A DNA stretch of 64,000 nucleotides, taken from the NCBI GenBank assembly GCA_965221735.1, contig OZ244910.1, forward strand, positions 868,001 to 932,000, written 5' to 3'. Both the position numbers and the translations under genes were made by a program. The notes under the pieces were generated by a model, which was not told where the DNA came from, searched no databases, and worked only from the letters and a program-made list of their open reading frames with translations. The stretch comes from UBA2991 sp965221735. GTDB taxonomy: Bacteria; Chloroflexota; Dehalococcoidia; Tepidiformales; Tepidiformaceae. Numbering within the stretch: the first letter of the stretch is position 1; every line of letters begins with the position of its first letter. This document shows positions 25,962 through 34,878 of this stretch, in pieces.

Positions 25962-26795
25962 CTACGTGACCAGCGGCGTGTCCTCGCGGTTTGCCCACTC
26001 ATACATCGAGCCGTCGTACACGCGCACGTCGTCGTAGCCCAGCAGCGTCAGGGCGAAGGCCGAGTGCGCCGCCCGGATGCCCCCCTGGCAGTACGTGATC
26101 GTGCGCGCTCCCGGCGCCACCCCCGCCTCCTCCAGCAGCCGCTGCATCTCCTCGGCGGGCAGGAAGCGGCGCGTGTCCGAGCGCTCGACGAGGTCCGTCC
26201 ACTCGAGGTGCCTCGCCCCCGGCACGTGCCCGACACGCTTGTTCCCCCGCGAGTTCGACCCGTCCCACTCCCCGTCGCTGCGAACGTCGAACACCGTGCA
26301 CGAGTCCGAGTCGTGCTCCGCGATCAGGTCCTCGGCGCTCGCGTGCAGCGACGCCACCGGGCGCGACTCGAAGGTGCGGGCCTCCGGGCGCGTCGCGTGA
26401 AACGTGACCGGACGCCCTTCCGTCAGCCAGCGGTGCCAGCCCCCGTTCAGGACCTTCGCGTTCGTGTGGCCGTAGTAGTTCAAGACCCACCAGAGGCGCG
26501 CCGCCACGAGCGCGTTGTTGTCGTCGTACGTCACGACCGTCGTGCCGGCATCGACCCCGAGCTTCCCCATGAGCGCTGCGAAGTCGTCGGGCGGCATCAC
26601 GAACATGCCCGCGCCGCCCTCGCGCTCGCCCTGCTCCTTGATGTAGTAGTGAACGGGCAGGTGGACGGCCCCCGGGATGTGGGCGCGGCGGTACGCCTCC
26701 AGCGTCGCGCAGTCGATGATCCGCACCTGCGGGTCGTCGGCGTGTTCCGCGAGCCAGTCCGGCTCGGCGAGCAGCTCCGGTCGGGCGTACGGCAT
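25962..26795 (-). CDS. Sulfurtransferase with two rhodanese domains
   Basis: A 277-residue thiosulfate/3-mercaptopyruvate sulfurtransferase family protein, transferring sulfane sulfur to cyanide or thiols. Two rhodanese domains, about 8-125 (inactive, with VRIIDCATLEAYRRAHIPGAVHL) and 155-272. The catalytic cysteine is in YCQGGIRAAHSAF, close to the CQGGVRA type seen in actinobacterial enzymes. The conserved linker NGGWHRWLTEGRP is present. ATG 26795. Monocistronic. Confidence 0.9.
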   Translation of the reverse strand: MPYARPELLAEPDWLAEHADDPQVRIIDCATLEAYRRAHIPGAVHLPVHYYIKEQGEREGGAGMFVMPPDDFAALMGKLGVDAGTTVVTYDDNNALVAARLWWVLNYYGHTNAKVLNGGWHRWLTEGRPVTFHATRPEARTFESRPVASLHASAEDLIAEHDSDSCTVFDVRSDGEWDGSNSRGNKRVGHVPGARHLEWTDLVERSDTRRFLPAEEMQRLLEEAGVAPGARTITYCQGGIRAAHSAFALTLLGYDDVRVYDGSMYEWANREDTPLVT

Positions 26796-26851
26796 CGCTC
26801 ACTCCTCGCGTCGAAGGTCCCGCAGAGGATAGGCCGGGCGACCCCGCCCCG

Positions 26852-28978
26852 CTACGCCAGCAGGTGCTCCTCGAAGTACGAAACCAGGCGCCGCTCCATG
26901 TACTCCAGCCCGGCCGCGTCGCGGGGCATGTGGCGCTCCTCCGGGAAGATCTGGATGTCGTACGGCTTCTGCGCCGCCGTCAGGGCCGTGATCAGCCGCG
27001 CCGTGTGCCGGAAGTGCACGTTCTCGTCGACCATCCCGTGGACCAGCAGCAGCTTCCCCGAGAGGCCCCCCACGTGCGTCGTCACCGCCCCGTCGCGGTA
27101 CCCATCCGGGTTGTCCTTGGGCGTCGACATGTACCGCTCCGTGTACCCCGTGTCGTACCCGTCCCAGTCGACGACCGGCGCTCCCGCCACCCCCACGCGG
27201 AACACCTCGGGCGCGCGCATGAGCGACATGCAGGTCATGTAACCGCCGTAACTCCACCCATAGATGCCGACCCGCTCCGGGTCGGCGAGCCCCTCCGCCG
27301 CCACCTGGTTGACTGCGGCCACCTGGTCGTCCACCTCGATCGTGCCCATCCGCCGGTGCAGGTGCGCCTCGAACGCGAGCCCGCGGTTGGCGCTCCCGCG
27401 GTTATCGACCGCCAGCACGGCGAAGCCCGCCTGCGCGAGGTACTGCGCCCGCAGGTCGACCGTCAGCGCCCAGTCGTCGAGGACGCGCTGGGCGTGGGGC
27501 CCGCCGTAGACCGACACCACCAGCGGGTGCGGCCCCTCCCCCTCCGGCCGGTAGAGCGCGCCGAACATGGGCGTGCCGTCGGCGGCTGCCATCGCGCGCA
27601 GCTCCGGGGGCCGGAGCCCCTGCCCGGAGGCGGTCATGCCCGGCTCCTCGTGCAGCGTTGCGAGCACCTCGCCCCCGTCCGTGCGGCGCAGGGTCGTCAC
27701 GGCTGCCCGTTCCCGGGACGAGAATGTGTCGACATACGTCGTCCCGTCCGGGGCGACCACGCAGCCGTGTACCCCCGCCTCGCTCGTCAGGTGCTCCACC
27801 TCTCCGCCGTCCAGCCCCACCCGGTAGAGGTGCCGCTCCACGGCCCCCTCCCGCGTCCCGCTGAAGAACACGGCCCGGCCAGCCTCGTCCACCTCCGCGA
27901 TGCGCGTTACCACCCATTCCCCCGCGGTCAACTCGCGCGACTCGTTGAGGTCGGCGTCGTACAGGTAGAGGTGGCGGAACGCCGTCCGCTCGCTCGACCA
28001 CAGCAATTCGCCGGTATCGAGGAAGCGGAAGTCGCCAAGGTTCAGCCACGGCTCGCTTCGCTCCTCGAGCGTGCGCAGCACCGTTCCCGTTTCGGGATCG
28101 AACAGGTGCAGGCGTAGCTCCGTCTGCGCGCGGTTCAGCACCATGCCCGCCAGCACCCCGTCCGGTCGCCAGACCACGCGCGGGAGGTAGATGTCGTCCT
28201 CGTCCCCGAGGTCCATCCAGACCGGCTCCCCGCCCTTCGCCGGCACAACCCCCAGCCGCACGCGCGCGTTCGGCGCCCCCGCGAACGGGTAGCGGTGGTG
28301 CTCGGTGTCGAGCGCGTCCTGCCCCTGGTGGACAATCGGGTAGTCGGGAATGTGCCGCGCGTCGACCTCGACGAAGGCGATGCGCGAGCCGTCCGGCGAC
28401 CACCAGAAGCCGTCGGATTGCCCGAATTCTTCCTGCGCGATGAAGTCCGCGAGCCCGTTCGTGAAGCCGTCATCCGCACCACTCGTGAGCTGCCGCGCTT
28501 CCCCGCCCCCCGACGGCATCGCGAACAGCTCCCCCTCCCGCACGAACGCGAGTTGCGTGCCGTCGTTGGTCAGCCGTGGCGTAATCGCCCCCTCCGCCCC
28601 CGCGATCGCAACCGGCTCCCCATCCCCCGCGATGAGTCGCGGTCCCTCGCCTCCCGGCAGCAGGATGGTGCGTTCCGACGCCTTCGTGGCGAAGCGGTAG
28701 TCGGTCACGCCCACGTCGCGGAGGCGCGCACGCTCGCGGCGCAGCTCCTCCTCCCGCGAGATCGGCCCGCCCCCGCCCGCCGGCCCCGCCAGCGCCTGCC
28801 GCTCCCCCGTCGCGATGTCGTACAGCCAGAGGCTGCGGACGAGCCCGCCGTCCTCGCTCGCGAGGGAGGTGATGCCGCTGCCGTCCGGCGTGAACGACCA
28901 GCGCATCGGCCCGCCCATGCCCGGCCGCGGGTAGCGCGCGACCTGCTCGATCGAGATGCGCTCGTATGGAGCGGTCAC
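26852..28978 (-). CDS. S9-family prolyl oligopeptidase (dipeptidyl-peptidase IV type)
   Basis: A 708-residue serine peptidase. The N-terminal two thirds is a DPP-IV-type beta-propeller (SWYYDIATGER-like blades; SDGFWWSPDGSRIAFVEVD), and the C-terminal alpha/beta-hydrolase carries the nucleophile GWSYGGYM, the acid in HGMVDENVHF and the catalytic His in EERHMPRD. No signal peptide, so likely cytoplasmic degradation of proline-containing peptides. ATG 28978 overlaps the stop of the upstream M24 peptidase gene (ATGA), so the two peptidases form a coupled pair. Confidence 0.92.
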   Translation of the reverse strand: MTAPYERISIEQVARYPRPGMGGPMRWSFTPDGSGITSLASEDGGLVRSLWLYDIATGERQALAGPAGGGGPISREEELRRERARLRDVGVTDYRFATKASERTILLPGGEGPRLIAGDGEPVAIAGAEGAITPRLTNDGTQLAFVREGELFAMPSGGGEARQLTSGADDGFTNGLADFIAQEEFGQSDGFWWSPDGSRIAFVEVDARHIPDYPIVHQGQDALDTEHHRYPFAGAPNARVRLGVVPAKGGEPVWMDLGDEDDIYLPRVVWRPDGVLAGMVLNRAQTELRLHLFDPETGTVLRTLEERSEPWLNLGDFRFLDTGELLWSSERTAFRHLYLYDADLNESRELTAGEWVVTRIAEVDEAGRAVFFSGTREGAVERHLYRVGLDGGEVEHLTSEAGVHGCVVAPDGTTYVDTFSSRERAAVTTLRRTDGGEVLATLHEEPGMTASGQGLRPPELRAMAAADGTPMFGALYRPEGEGPHPLVVSVYGGPHAQRVLDDWALTVDLRAQYLAQAGFAVLAVDNRGSANRGLAFEAHLHRRMGTIEVDDQVAAVNQVAAEGLADPERVGIYGWSYGGYMTCMSLMRAPEVFRVGVAGAPVVDWDGYDTGYTERYMSTPKDNPDGYRDGAVTTHVGGLSGKLLLVHGMVDENVHFRHTARLITALTAAQKPYDIQIFPEERHMPRDAAGLEYMERRLVSYFEEHLLA

Positions 28979-30372
28979 GCCTGTAGCCCCTCGGCGCGGA
29001 GCCCCTCAATCGCGTCGAGCGACTTCGGTGTTGCCGCCGACAGCACCTCCGCCTCCGCCTCCGTGACCAGCACGTCGTCCTCGATGCGGATGCCGCCGAA
29101 ATCCAGCATCCCGTCGACCCGCTCCCAGTCCACGTCGTCGCGGTACCGCTCGCGCAGTGCCGGATCCTCCAGCAGCGGCCGGATGAAGTAGATGCCCGGC
29201 TCGATTGTCACGACATAACCGGGCTGCAGGGGCAGATCCGCCCGCAGGTACCGCAGCGTCGGGCGTTCGCTCGGCATCCGGCCCTCGAGGCAGCCCCCCG
29301 CGTCGTGCGTCGCGAGCCCCAGCATGTGCCCGAGCCCGTGCGGGAAGAACAGCGCCTGCGCGTCTCGCTCGACCAACCCCTCTCCGTCACCCCGCAGCAG
29401 CCCGAGGTCGACGAGCCCCTGCGCGATCTCGACGCTTGCCGCGAGGTGCAGGTCCTTGTATTCGATCCCCGGGCGCGCCCCCGCGATCGCGCGCTCCTGC
29501 ACGCCCAGCACGAGCGCGTACAGGTCGCGCTGCACGCCCTCGAACCGAGGACCGACCGGGTACGTGCGCGTCACGTCGCTCGCGTAACCGCCCACCTCCG
29601 CCCCCGCGTCCACCAGGATCAGTTCGCCGTCGCCGAACTCGCGGGCGGTCGGCGTGGAGTGCAGCGTCGCGGCGTTCGGCCCACCCCCTACGATCGACCC
29701 GTAGGCGGTGCGCTCCGCCCCCGCCCGGAAGAACTCGACCTCGATCTCGATCTGCAGCGCCCGCTCCGACATCCCCGACCGCGCCTTGTGCAGCCCCGCC
29801 ATGTGCCCGAGGTGCGTGGCGTCAGCCGCCTGCCGCATCAGCGCCAGCTCGCGAGGGTCCTTCGCGCGGCGGAGTTCCGCCACCACTGCACGAAGACGCT
29901 CGTTCTCCTCCTCGTCCGGTGCAAACTCCAGGCCCGCCCACGACTCCACCCCGTACTCCGCCCCCCGCAGCGTGATGTCGTCGTTGCCGATGACCGCCAG
30001 CGGCTCGCCCCGCCGCCGCTCCAGCCACCCCCCGAGCTCGGACGCGGGCTGCACGCGCTCCAGTCCGGAGGCTTCCTCCACCGCCGCCATTGACGGTCCG
30101 TCGCCGGTCCACACCCGCTCTGCCGCATCCGGCTGCGGCACAAACAGCGTCCAGCCCTCGCCCGCGTCGAACGCCAACACCCCGCCCGCCTGCCCCACTC
30201 CCGAGAGGTAGTGGTGCTCCGGGTGCGCGTGGTACTCGTGGAACTGGTCCGTGCCGGCGATCGGCAGCATCAGCCCCGCCGGCACGAGCACGACGCCCCG
30301 GTCGAGGTTCCAGCGCTCGGCCGCTCGCTCCCGCCGCTCGGCCACGAGCGCGGCCACATCGTTCTGCTGCAT
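28975..30372 (-). CDS. pepP: M24-family Xaa-Pro aminopeptidase (creatinase fold)
   Basis: Removes N-terminal residues preceding proline. The protein is 465 residues, with an N-terminal AMP_N-like domain (about 1-150) and a C-terminal pita-bread domain. The five dinuclear metal ligands are recognisable in LVDAGAE, SDVTRTY, HGLGHMLGL, TIEPGIYF and GIRIEDDVL. Start ATG 30372. On the minus strand TACACT ends six bases before it with no ribosome site, so it is probably leaderless. Coupled to the S9 peptidase gene by a 4-base overlap, making a proline-peptide degradation unit. Confidence 0.92.
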   Translation of the reverse strand: MQQNDVAALVAERRERAAERWNLDRGVVLVPAGLMLPIAGTDQFHEYHAHPEHHYLSGVGQAGGVLAFDAGEGWTLFVPQPDAAERVWTGDGPSMAAVEEASGLERVQPASELGGWLERRRGEPLAVIGNDDITLRGAEYGVESWAGLEFAPDEEENERLRAVVAELRRAKDPRELALMRQAADATHLGHMAGLHKARSGMSERALQIEIEVEFFRAGAERTAYGSIVGGGPNAATLHSTPTAREFGDGELILVDAGAEVGGYASDVTRTYPVGPRFEGVQRDLYALVLGVQERAIAGARPGIEYKDLHLAASVEIAQGLVDLGLLRGDGEGLVERDAQALFFPHGLGHMLGLATHDAGGCLEGRMPSERPTLRYLRADLPLQPGYVVTIEPGIYFIRPLLEDPALRERYRDDVDWERVDGMLDFGGIRIEDDVLVTEAEAEVLSAATPKSLDAIEGLRAEGLQA

Positions 30373-30456
30373 GCCCGCAGTGTAGCGATCTCGCCTCGGT
30401 CCCCGCCCGCGCCGGTGTACGCTGGACGGGACCTCCCCGATGCGGCAGGGGATGCC

Positions 30457-31494
30457 ATGAACGCCCGCGCCACCAACCTCGCCCTCTTCTTCCTGCTTCT
30501 GCTGGAGCTGGTGTCCGGGCTCGCCAGCTTCCTCGCCGGCAGTCCCGAGGGTCGCTGGGTCTTCTGGCTGCACAGCGCGGGCGGGCTCTCGATCGTCGTC
30601 CTGCTCGTGTGGAAGTGGCGCATCGTCGTGCGCTCCTTCGCCCGCCGCGGAGCCGGCCTCTGGTCGCTCGCGCCCGCGCTCCTCGGCGTGCTCTTTCTGG
30701 GCATCCTCCTGACCGGCCTCTGGTGGCTCGTTGTCGGGCGAGGGACCCTGCTCGTCCCCTGGTACGGCGAGATGCGGCCGCTCGTGCTGCACACCATCCT
30801 CGGCCTCGCGCTCGTGCCGTTCTTCGCCCTGCACGTCCTGCTGCGTTGGCCGCGACGACCTGCTGCCGCCTTCGCCAGCCGCCGCGCCGTCCTGCGACTC
30901 TTCGCCGTCGGAGGAGCGGGGTTCGCGCTCTCCCGGGGCCTGGCCGCCGCCGCCCCCCACTCGGGCCCCGACCGGCGCTTCACCGGCTCCCGCGAGGAGG
31001 CCAGCTTCACCGGCAACGCCCACCCCGTCACCAACTGGCTCTTCGACAACCGCCAGCGCATTCCCGTCGACGAGTGGCGCCTCGAAGTCCGGGGCGAGGT
31101 GCGTCAACCCCTCACCCTCGACTACGACGAACTGACCGCCCTCGCCGAACGTACGCGCCGCGCCACCCTCGACTGCACCGGCGGCTGGTACACCGTGCAG
31201 GACTGGAACGGTGTCCCCCTCTCCGCCGTCCTCGAGCGCGCCGGCCTCACCGACGATGCCCACAGCGTCGTTGTCACCTCCGCCACCGGTTTCAGCCGCC
31301 GCTTCGGACTGGGCACGGTCCCGCGTCTGCTGCTCGCCACGCAGGTCGGCGGCGAGCGGCTCAGCTCGGGCCACGGCTTCCCCGTGCGGCTCGTCGCCCC
31401 CGGCCGCCGCGGCTACAACTGGGTGAAGTGGGTCGTGAGCATCGAGGTCAGCCACCGTCCCGGCTGGTGGCAGTCGCCCCTCCCCACGCAGTAG
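30457..31494 (+). CDS. Membrane-anchored molybdopterin oxidoreductase with internal Tat-like segment
   Basis: A 345-residue protein of two parts. Residues 1-130 form four hydrophobic helices resembling a cytochrome b561/YedZ-type unit, with candidate haem histidines H39, H112 and H126. A fifth hydrophobic segment starts with S141-R-R-A-V-L-R147, a twin-arginine motif. The C-terminal 190-345 region is a sulfite-oxidase-type Mo domain with the Mo ligand Cys240 in LDCTGGWYTVQDW. This layout matches the five-helix MoCo proteins reported in actinobacteria that use Sec for the first helices and Tat for the last. ATG 30457 with CAGGGGATG upstream. The substrate is unknown. Confidence 0.85.
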   Translation: MNARATNLALFFLLLLELVSGLASFLAGSPEGRWVFWLHSAGGLSIVVLLVWKWRIVVRSFARRGAGLWSLAPALLGVLFLGILLTGLWWLVVGRGTLLVPWYGEMRPLVLHTILGLALVPFFALHVLLRWPRRPAAAFASRRAVLRLFAVGGAGFALSRGLAAAAPHSGPDRRFTGSREEASFTGNAHPVTNWLFDNRQRIPVDEWRLEVRGEVRQPLTLDYDELTALAERTRRATLDCTGGWYTVQDWNGVPLSAVLERAGLTDDAHSVVVTSATGFSRRFGLGTVPRLLLATQVGGERLSSGHGFPVRLVAPGRRGYNWVKWVVSIEVSHRPGWWQSPLPTQ

Positions 31495-31511
31495 GGTCGG
31501 CCGCACCCCCT

Positions 31512-32153
31512 ATGCGAATCGGCGACTCAGCGATCGAAGTCCTCGTCTTCGACCTCTTCGGCGTCCTCATCTCCTTCGACGACGACCTCGTGGTCGCGCG
31601 CCTCGCGCGCCACTGCGCCGACCCCACCGACGCCTTCGAGCGGCTCCACAAGCTCACCGCGCGCCTCGACATCATCACCGGCGAATCGACGCTGCCCCAG
31701 GTCCACCGCGAGCTCGTCGAAACCCATGGCCTCACGCTGTCCCGTGCGGAGTTCGAGGCCGCCTGGCTGGACCCCTACCACGAAGCCATCCCCGGCATGG
31801 CGGCGCTTGTCGAAGCGCTGTCGAGGCGCTACCGGCTGGTGCTGCTCTCCAACGTCGACCGGGATTACTGGCAGGTCGTGCGGGCAATGCAACCGGAGCT
31901 CGAACACTTCGAGCTGCTGCTCGTGTCGGGGGAACTCGGCGGGGCGAAGCCGGCCCCGGAGGTCTTCCGGCACGTCTGCCGGGTGACCGGCGCGGAGCCG
32001 CAGCAGTGTCTCTTCATCGATGACACGGCCAAGAATGTCGATGCCGCCCGGGCGCTCGGGTTCCACGGCCACGTCTTTCGGTCCGGCCCCGAGCTGCGGG
32101 CGGCTCTGGAGCAGGCGAATGCCAGGGGGCTGCAGGCGCCGCCCGCCCGGTAA
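31512..32153 (+). CDS. HAD-superfamily hydrolase
   Basis: A 213-residue HAD-IA-type hydrolase. Motif I is VFDLFGVL (nucleophile Asp; the usual second Asp is Phe), motif II is LLSNVD, the motif III lysine is in GGAKPAPEVF and motif IV is FIDDTAKNVDAA. Loss of the second Asp of DxD occurs in haloacid dehalogenases and YihX-like relatives, so phosphatase activity is not certain. Starts at ATG 31512, 17 bp after the molybdoenzyme gene, probably the same transcript. Confidence 0.83.
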   Translation: MRIGDSAIEVLVFDLFGVLISFDDDLVVARLARHCADPTDAFERLHKLTARLDIITGESTLPQVHRELVETHGLTLSRAEFEAAWLDPYHEAIPGMAALVEALSRRYRLVLLSNVDRDYWQVVRAMQPELEHFELLLVSGELGGAKPAPEVFRHVCRVTGAEPQQCLFIDDTAKNVDAARALGFHGHVFRSGPELRAALEQANARGLQAPPAR

Positions 32154-32188
32154 GCGCGTTTCCCGCCCTCTCGGTAGGATCGGCGGCG

Positions 32189-32698
32189 ATGCCCCTGACC
32201 GAGTTCGGGCCCGTCCAGCACCTCTCCGCCGATGCCGTGGGCCAGCCGGGACAGCGCCGCTTCCGCCTGCGCGCCATCAGCCAGGGTGGCGCCTACGCCT
32301 TCGTCTGGATGGAGAAGGAGCAGCTGACCGCCATCGGCGAGGCCATCGAGACCACGCTCGAGCACGCCGAGGTCGACCTCGACCCGTCGGGTCCGAGGGG
32401 GCTCGATCCCGTCTTTCCCCTGCAGGCCAACCTCGACCTCGACGTCCGTGGCGGGCGCCTCTCCCTCGGCTTGAACGAAGAGACGCGTCACATCGTCGTC
32501 GTTGCCGCCGAGGGCGCCTCCGAAGCCGAAGGTGAGGCCATCTCGATCGAGTTCGATTTCGACACCGCCCGCCGCCTGCGCGCCCAGATCACCGAGGTGG
32601 TAGCCGCGGGTCGTCCGCCCTGTCCCTTCTGCGGCGCGCCCATCGACCCGGAAGGGCACGTCTGCCCCCGATCGAACGGCCACCAGCGCGAGGAGTAG
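32189..32698 (+). CDS. DUF3090 family protein with C-terminal zinc ribbon
   Basis: A 169-residue protein recognisable as DUF3090, a family known mainly from Actinobacteria and Chloroflexi. The N-terminal FGPVQHLSADAVGQPGQRRFRLRA and the C-terminal CPFCGAPIDPEGHVCPRSNGH (three Cys and a His, probable zinc site) are diagnostic. Function unknown. In Actinobacteria it is usually beside a histidine phosphatase and an SCO1664-type gene, neither of which is adjacent here. A TAGGAT box ends 8 bases before ATG 32189, consistent with leaderless transcription. Confidence 0.88.
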   Translation: MPLTEFGPVQHLSADAVGQPGQRRFRLRAISQGGAYAFVWMEKEQLTAIGEAIETTLEHAEVDLDPSGPRGLDPVFPLQANLDLDVRGGRLSLGLNEETRHIVVVAAEGASEAEGEAISIEFDFDTARRLRAQITEVVAAGRPPCPFCGAPIDPEGHVCPRSNGHQREE

Positions 32699-32707
32699 CG
32701 TCCCCCG

Positions 32708-33673
32708 CTACAGCCCCCGCAGAAACGCGATCATCGCCTCGTTTACGGCCTCCGCCGCTTCCTGCTGCGTCCAGTGGCCCACGCCGGGAATCATGACGGC
32801 GTCGCGCAGGTTGGGGGCCGCCTGCTGCATCTGCTCGCGCCAGTTCGGCCCCATCAGCGACACCACGAGGTCGCGGTCGCCGCTCACGAACAGCGACGGC
32901 GGTGTGACCAGCTTCCCGTTGAAGGGCGCCATGAGCTCCCAGTTGCGGTCGATGTTGCGGTACCAGTTCAAACCGCCGCGGAAGCCCGCGCGCTCGAACT
33001 CGCCCGTGAAGACGTCGAGGTCGGCTTCGCTCAGCCAGTCGGGCAGGTCGTCGCCGGGATCCTGCATGGCGTCGAGGAATCCGGCTGTCTTCGGCAGCGC
33101 TGCCGCGGCCGGGTTCGGTGGGCAGTCCCCCGACGCCGTGTAGAGCAGCATTCGCATCGTTGTGCGCACGTCCGCCTCCAGTTCCGCCTCCGCCTTGCCC
33201 GGCTCCTGGAAGTAGAGCTGGTAGAAGAAGGTGTCCCCGAAGCGCTGCTTCATCCCCTCCGTCGGCGGGATCTTCCCCGACCATGCGTTCGGCGGGACGC
33301 TCAGCCCGGCCACGCCGCGGATCCGGTCGGGACGCAGGATCGCCGTGTTCCATGCCACGGGCGCGCCCCAGTCGTGCCCCACGATGACCGCGTGCTCCTC
33401 CTCCAGCGCGTCCAGCAGCCCGACGATGTCGCCGATCAGGTGGAGCTGCGTGTAGGCGTCGATCGCCTCCGGCGCGTCCGTCTGGCCGTAGCCGCGCTGG
33501 TCGGGAGCGACCGCGTGGAACCCCGCCTCCGCCAGCGCCACCAGCTGGTGCCGCCACGAGTACCACGACTCCGGGAAGCCGTGACACATCACCACCAGCG
33601 GCCCCTCCCCCGCCTCGGCGATGTGCATGCGAATGCCGTTCGTCTCCACGAACCGGTGCGTGATCTCGGTCAT
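32708..33673 (-). CDS. Alpha/beta hydrolase, epoxide hydrolase-like
   Basis: A 321-residue soluble alpha/beta-hydrolase. The oxyanion motif is CHGFPESWYSWRHQL, the nucleophile Asp is in VGHDWGAPVAW, the acid is in VSGDRDLVV and the catalytic His is in GVGHWTQQE. The Asp nucleophile and HGFPE pattern point to soluble epoxide hydrolase rather than esterase. Start ATG 33673 follows GGGAGG; an in-frame ATG 33694 upstream is less likely. Divergent from the LLM gene at 33755, each with its own -10-like box. Confidence 0.87.
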   Translation of the reverse strand: MTEITHRFVETNGIRMHIAEAGEGPLVVMCHGFPESWYSWRHQLVALAEAGFHAVAPDQRGYGQTDAPEAIDAYTQLHLIGDIVGLLDALEEEHAVIVGHDWGAPVAWNTAILRPDRIRGVAGLSVPPNAWSGKIPPTEGMKQRFGDTFFYQLYFQEPGKAEAELEADVRTTMRMLLYTASGDCPPNPAAAALPKTAGFLDAMQDPGDDLPDWLSEADLDVFTGEFERAGFRGGLNWYRNIDRNWELMAPFNGKLVTPPSLFVSGDRDLVVSLMGPNWREQMQQAAPNLRDAVMIPGVGHWTQQEAAEAVNEAMIAFLRGL

Positions 33674-33754
33674 GACGTCCTCCCGCGCGCGCATCGTAGC
33701 CGCTCCCGGCGCAACGGAACTCGCTAGACTGCCGGACCATCAAGGAGTGATGGC

Positions 33755-34696
33755 ATGCGGTTTGGCGTTCACTTGATCCAGCAGAACATCGAGATGGCGG
33801 AGCTCCGCCGCCTCTGGACCTGGGCCGATACCGCTGGCTTCGACTGGATCGACGCCTCCGACCACTTCTACGAAGCGCCCCTCGTGCACGAGAACCACGG
33901 CGACTATTGGGAGGGCACGACCATCATGACCGCCCTCGCCTGCGAGACGAAGAACCTGCGCATTGGCTCGCTCGTGCTGGGCATGAACTACCGCCATCCC
34001 GCCGTCCTCGCCAACGCCCTCGCCGCCATGGACCACCTCAGCGGCGGCCGCATCGAGCTCGGCATCGGGGCCGGCTGGTACGAGGACGAGTACCGCGCCT
34101 ACGGCATCCCGTTTCCCTCCCTGGGAAAACGCCTCGACATCCTTGAGGAGGGCATCCAGGTCATCCGCCTCCTCCTCACGGAGGACCACGTGAATTTCGA
34201 GGGCGAGCACTTCACCCTCGAAGATGCCTGCTGCAACCCCAAGCCCTTGCAGGATCGCCTCCGCATCTGGGGCGGCGGCGTCGGGCGCAAGCGCACCCTG
34301 CCGATGATCGCCCGCCTCTGCGACGGCTGGAACGGCCCCTACCTGACCCCCTGGCAGTTCCGCCATCTCGCCCGTGTCCTGCAAGAGGCGTGCGACCGCG
34401 AGAACCGCGACTTCGACGAGATCGAGAAGAGCGTGAACCTTAGCTTCCACCTCGCCGCCAACGAGGCGGCCCGTCCCCGTGCCGAAGAGCACGCCCGCAC
34501 GGTCTTCGGCGGCGCCATCGACACCTGGCGCGAGCGGGGACTGATCATGGGCACCCCCGACGAAGCGAAGGAGCTCGTCGCCGAGTACCAGGACCTCGGC
34601 TGCGACCTCCTCAACATCGCCATCCGCCCGCCCCTCGACTGGGAGGCGCTCGAGGCCTGGGCCCAGGAAGTCATCCCGGCCTTCAGCGAGGACTAA
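33755..34696 (+). CDS. LLM-class oxidoreductase, F420-dependent type
   Basis: A 313-residue luciferase-like TIM barrel with F420-type features: N-terminal RFGVHLIQQNIEMAELRRLWTWADTAGFDWIDASDHF, the central YRHPAVLANALAAMDHLSGGRIELGIGAGW (the cofactor-binding non-prolyl cis bulge region) and GGGVGRKRTL. The reaction is unknown. AAGGAG lies nine bases before ATG 33755, and TAGACT (33724-33729) is a plausible -10. Confidence 0.88.
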   Translation: MRFGVHLIQQNIEMAELRRLWTWADTAGFDWIDASDHFYEAPLVHENHGDYWEGTTIMTALACETKNLRIGSLVLGMNYRHPAVLANALAAMDHLSGGRIELGIGAGWYEDEYRAYGIPFPSLGKRLDILEEGIQVIRLLLTEDHVNFEGEHFTLEDACCNPKPLQDRLRIWGGGVGRKRTLPMIARLCDGWNGPYLTPWQFRHLARVLQEACDRENRDFDEIEKSVNLSFHLAANEAARPRAEEHARTVFGGAIDTWRERGLIMGTPDEAKELVAEYQDLGCDLLNIAIRPPLDWEALEAWAQEVIPAFSED

Positions 34697-34845
34697 TCCG
34701 CGCGAGTCGCCCATTACTCCGCCGGTGTGGACAATCAGCTCGGTGGTTGGGCTGACAAACCCCGGCTCATGGACGAGCCGATGCCCGCGTGACAAACCGC
34801 GGTGGGCCCACCATCCAACCTGAGCTGAATGCCTGCGGGGGGACC

Positions 34846-34878
34846 ATGACTGCTGTTTCGGAGCCCGGCGCCCCGTGA
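34846..34878 (+). CDS. Ten-codon leader ORF overlapping the typA start
   Basis: ATG 34846 is preceded by a run of six G at 34837-34842 and opens a frame reading MTAVSEPGAP, whose TGA (34876-34878) overlaps the GTG start of typA as GTGA. Such an overlap permits translational coupling. The peptide resembles the TypA N-terminus MTALAESGIA, suggesting duplication of the start region. No attenuator structure is evident. Confidence 0.4.
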   Translation: MTAVSEPGAP

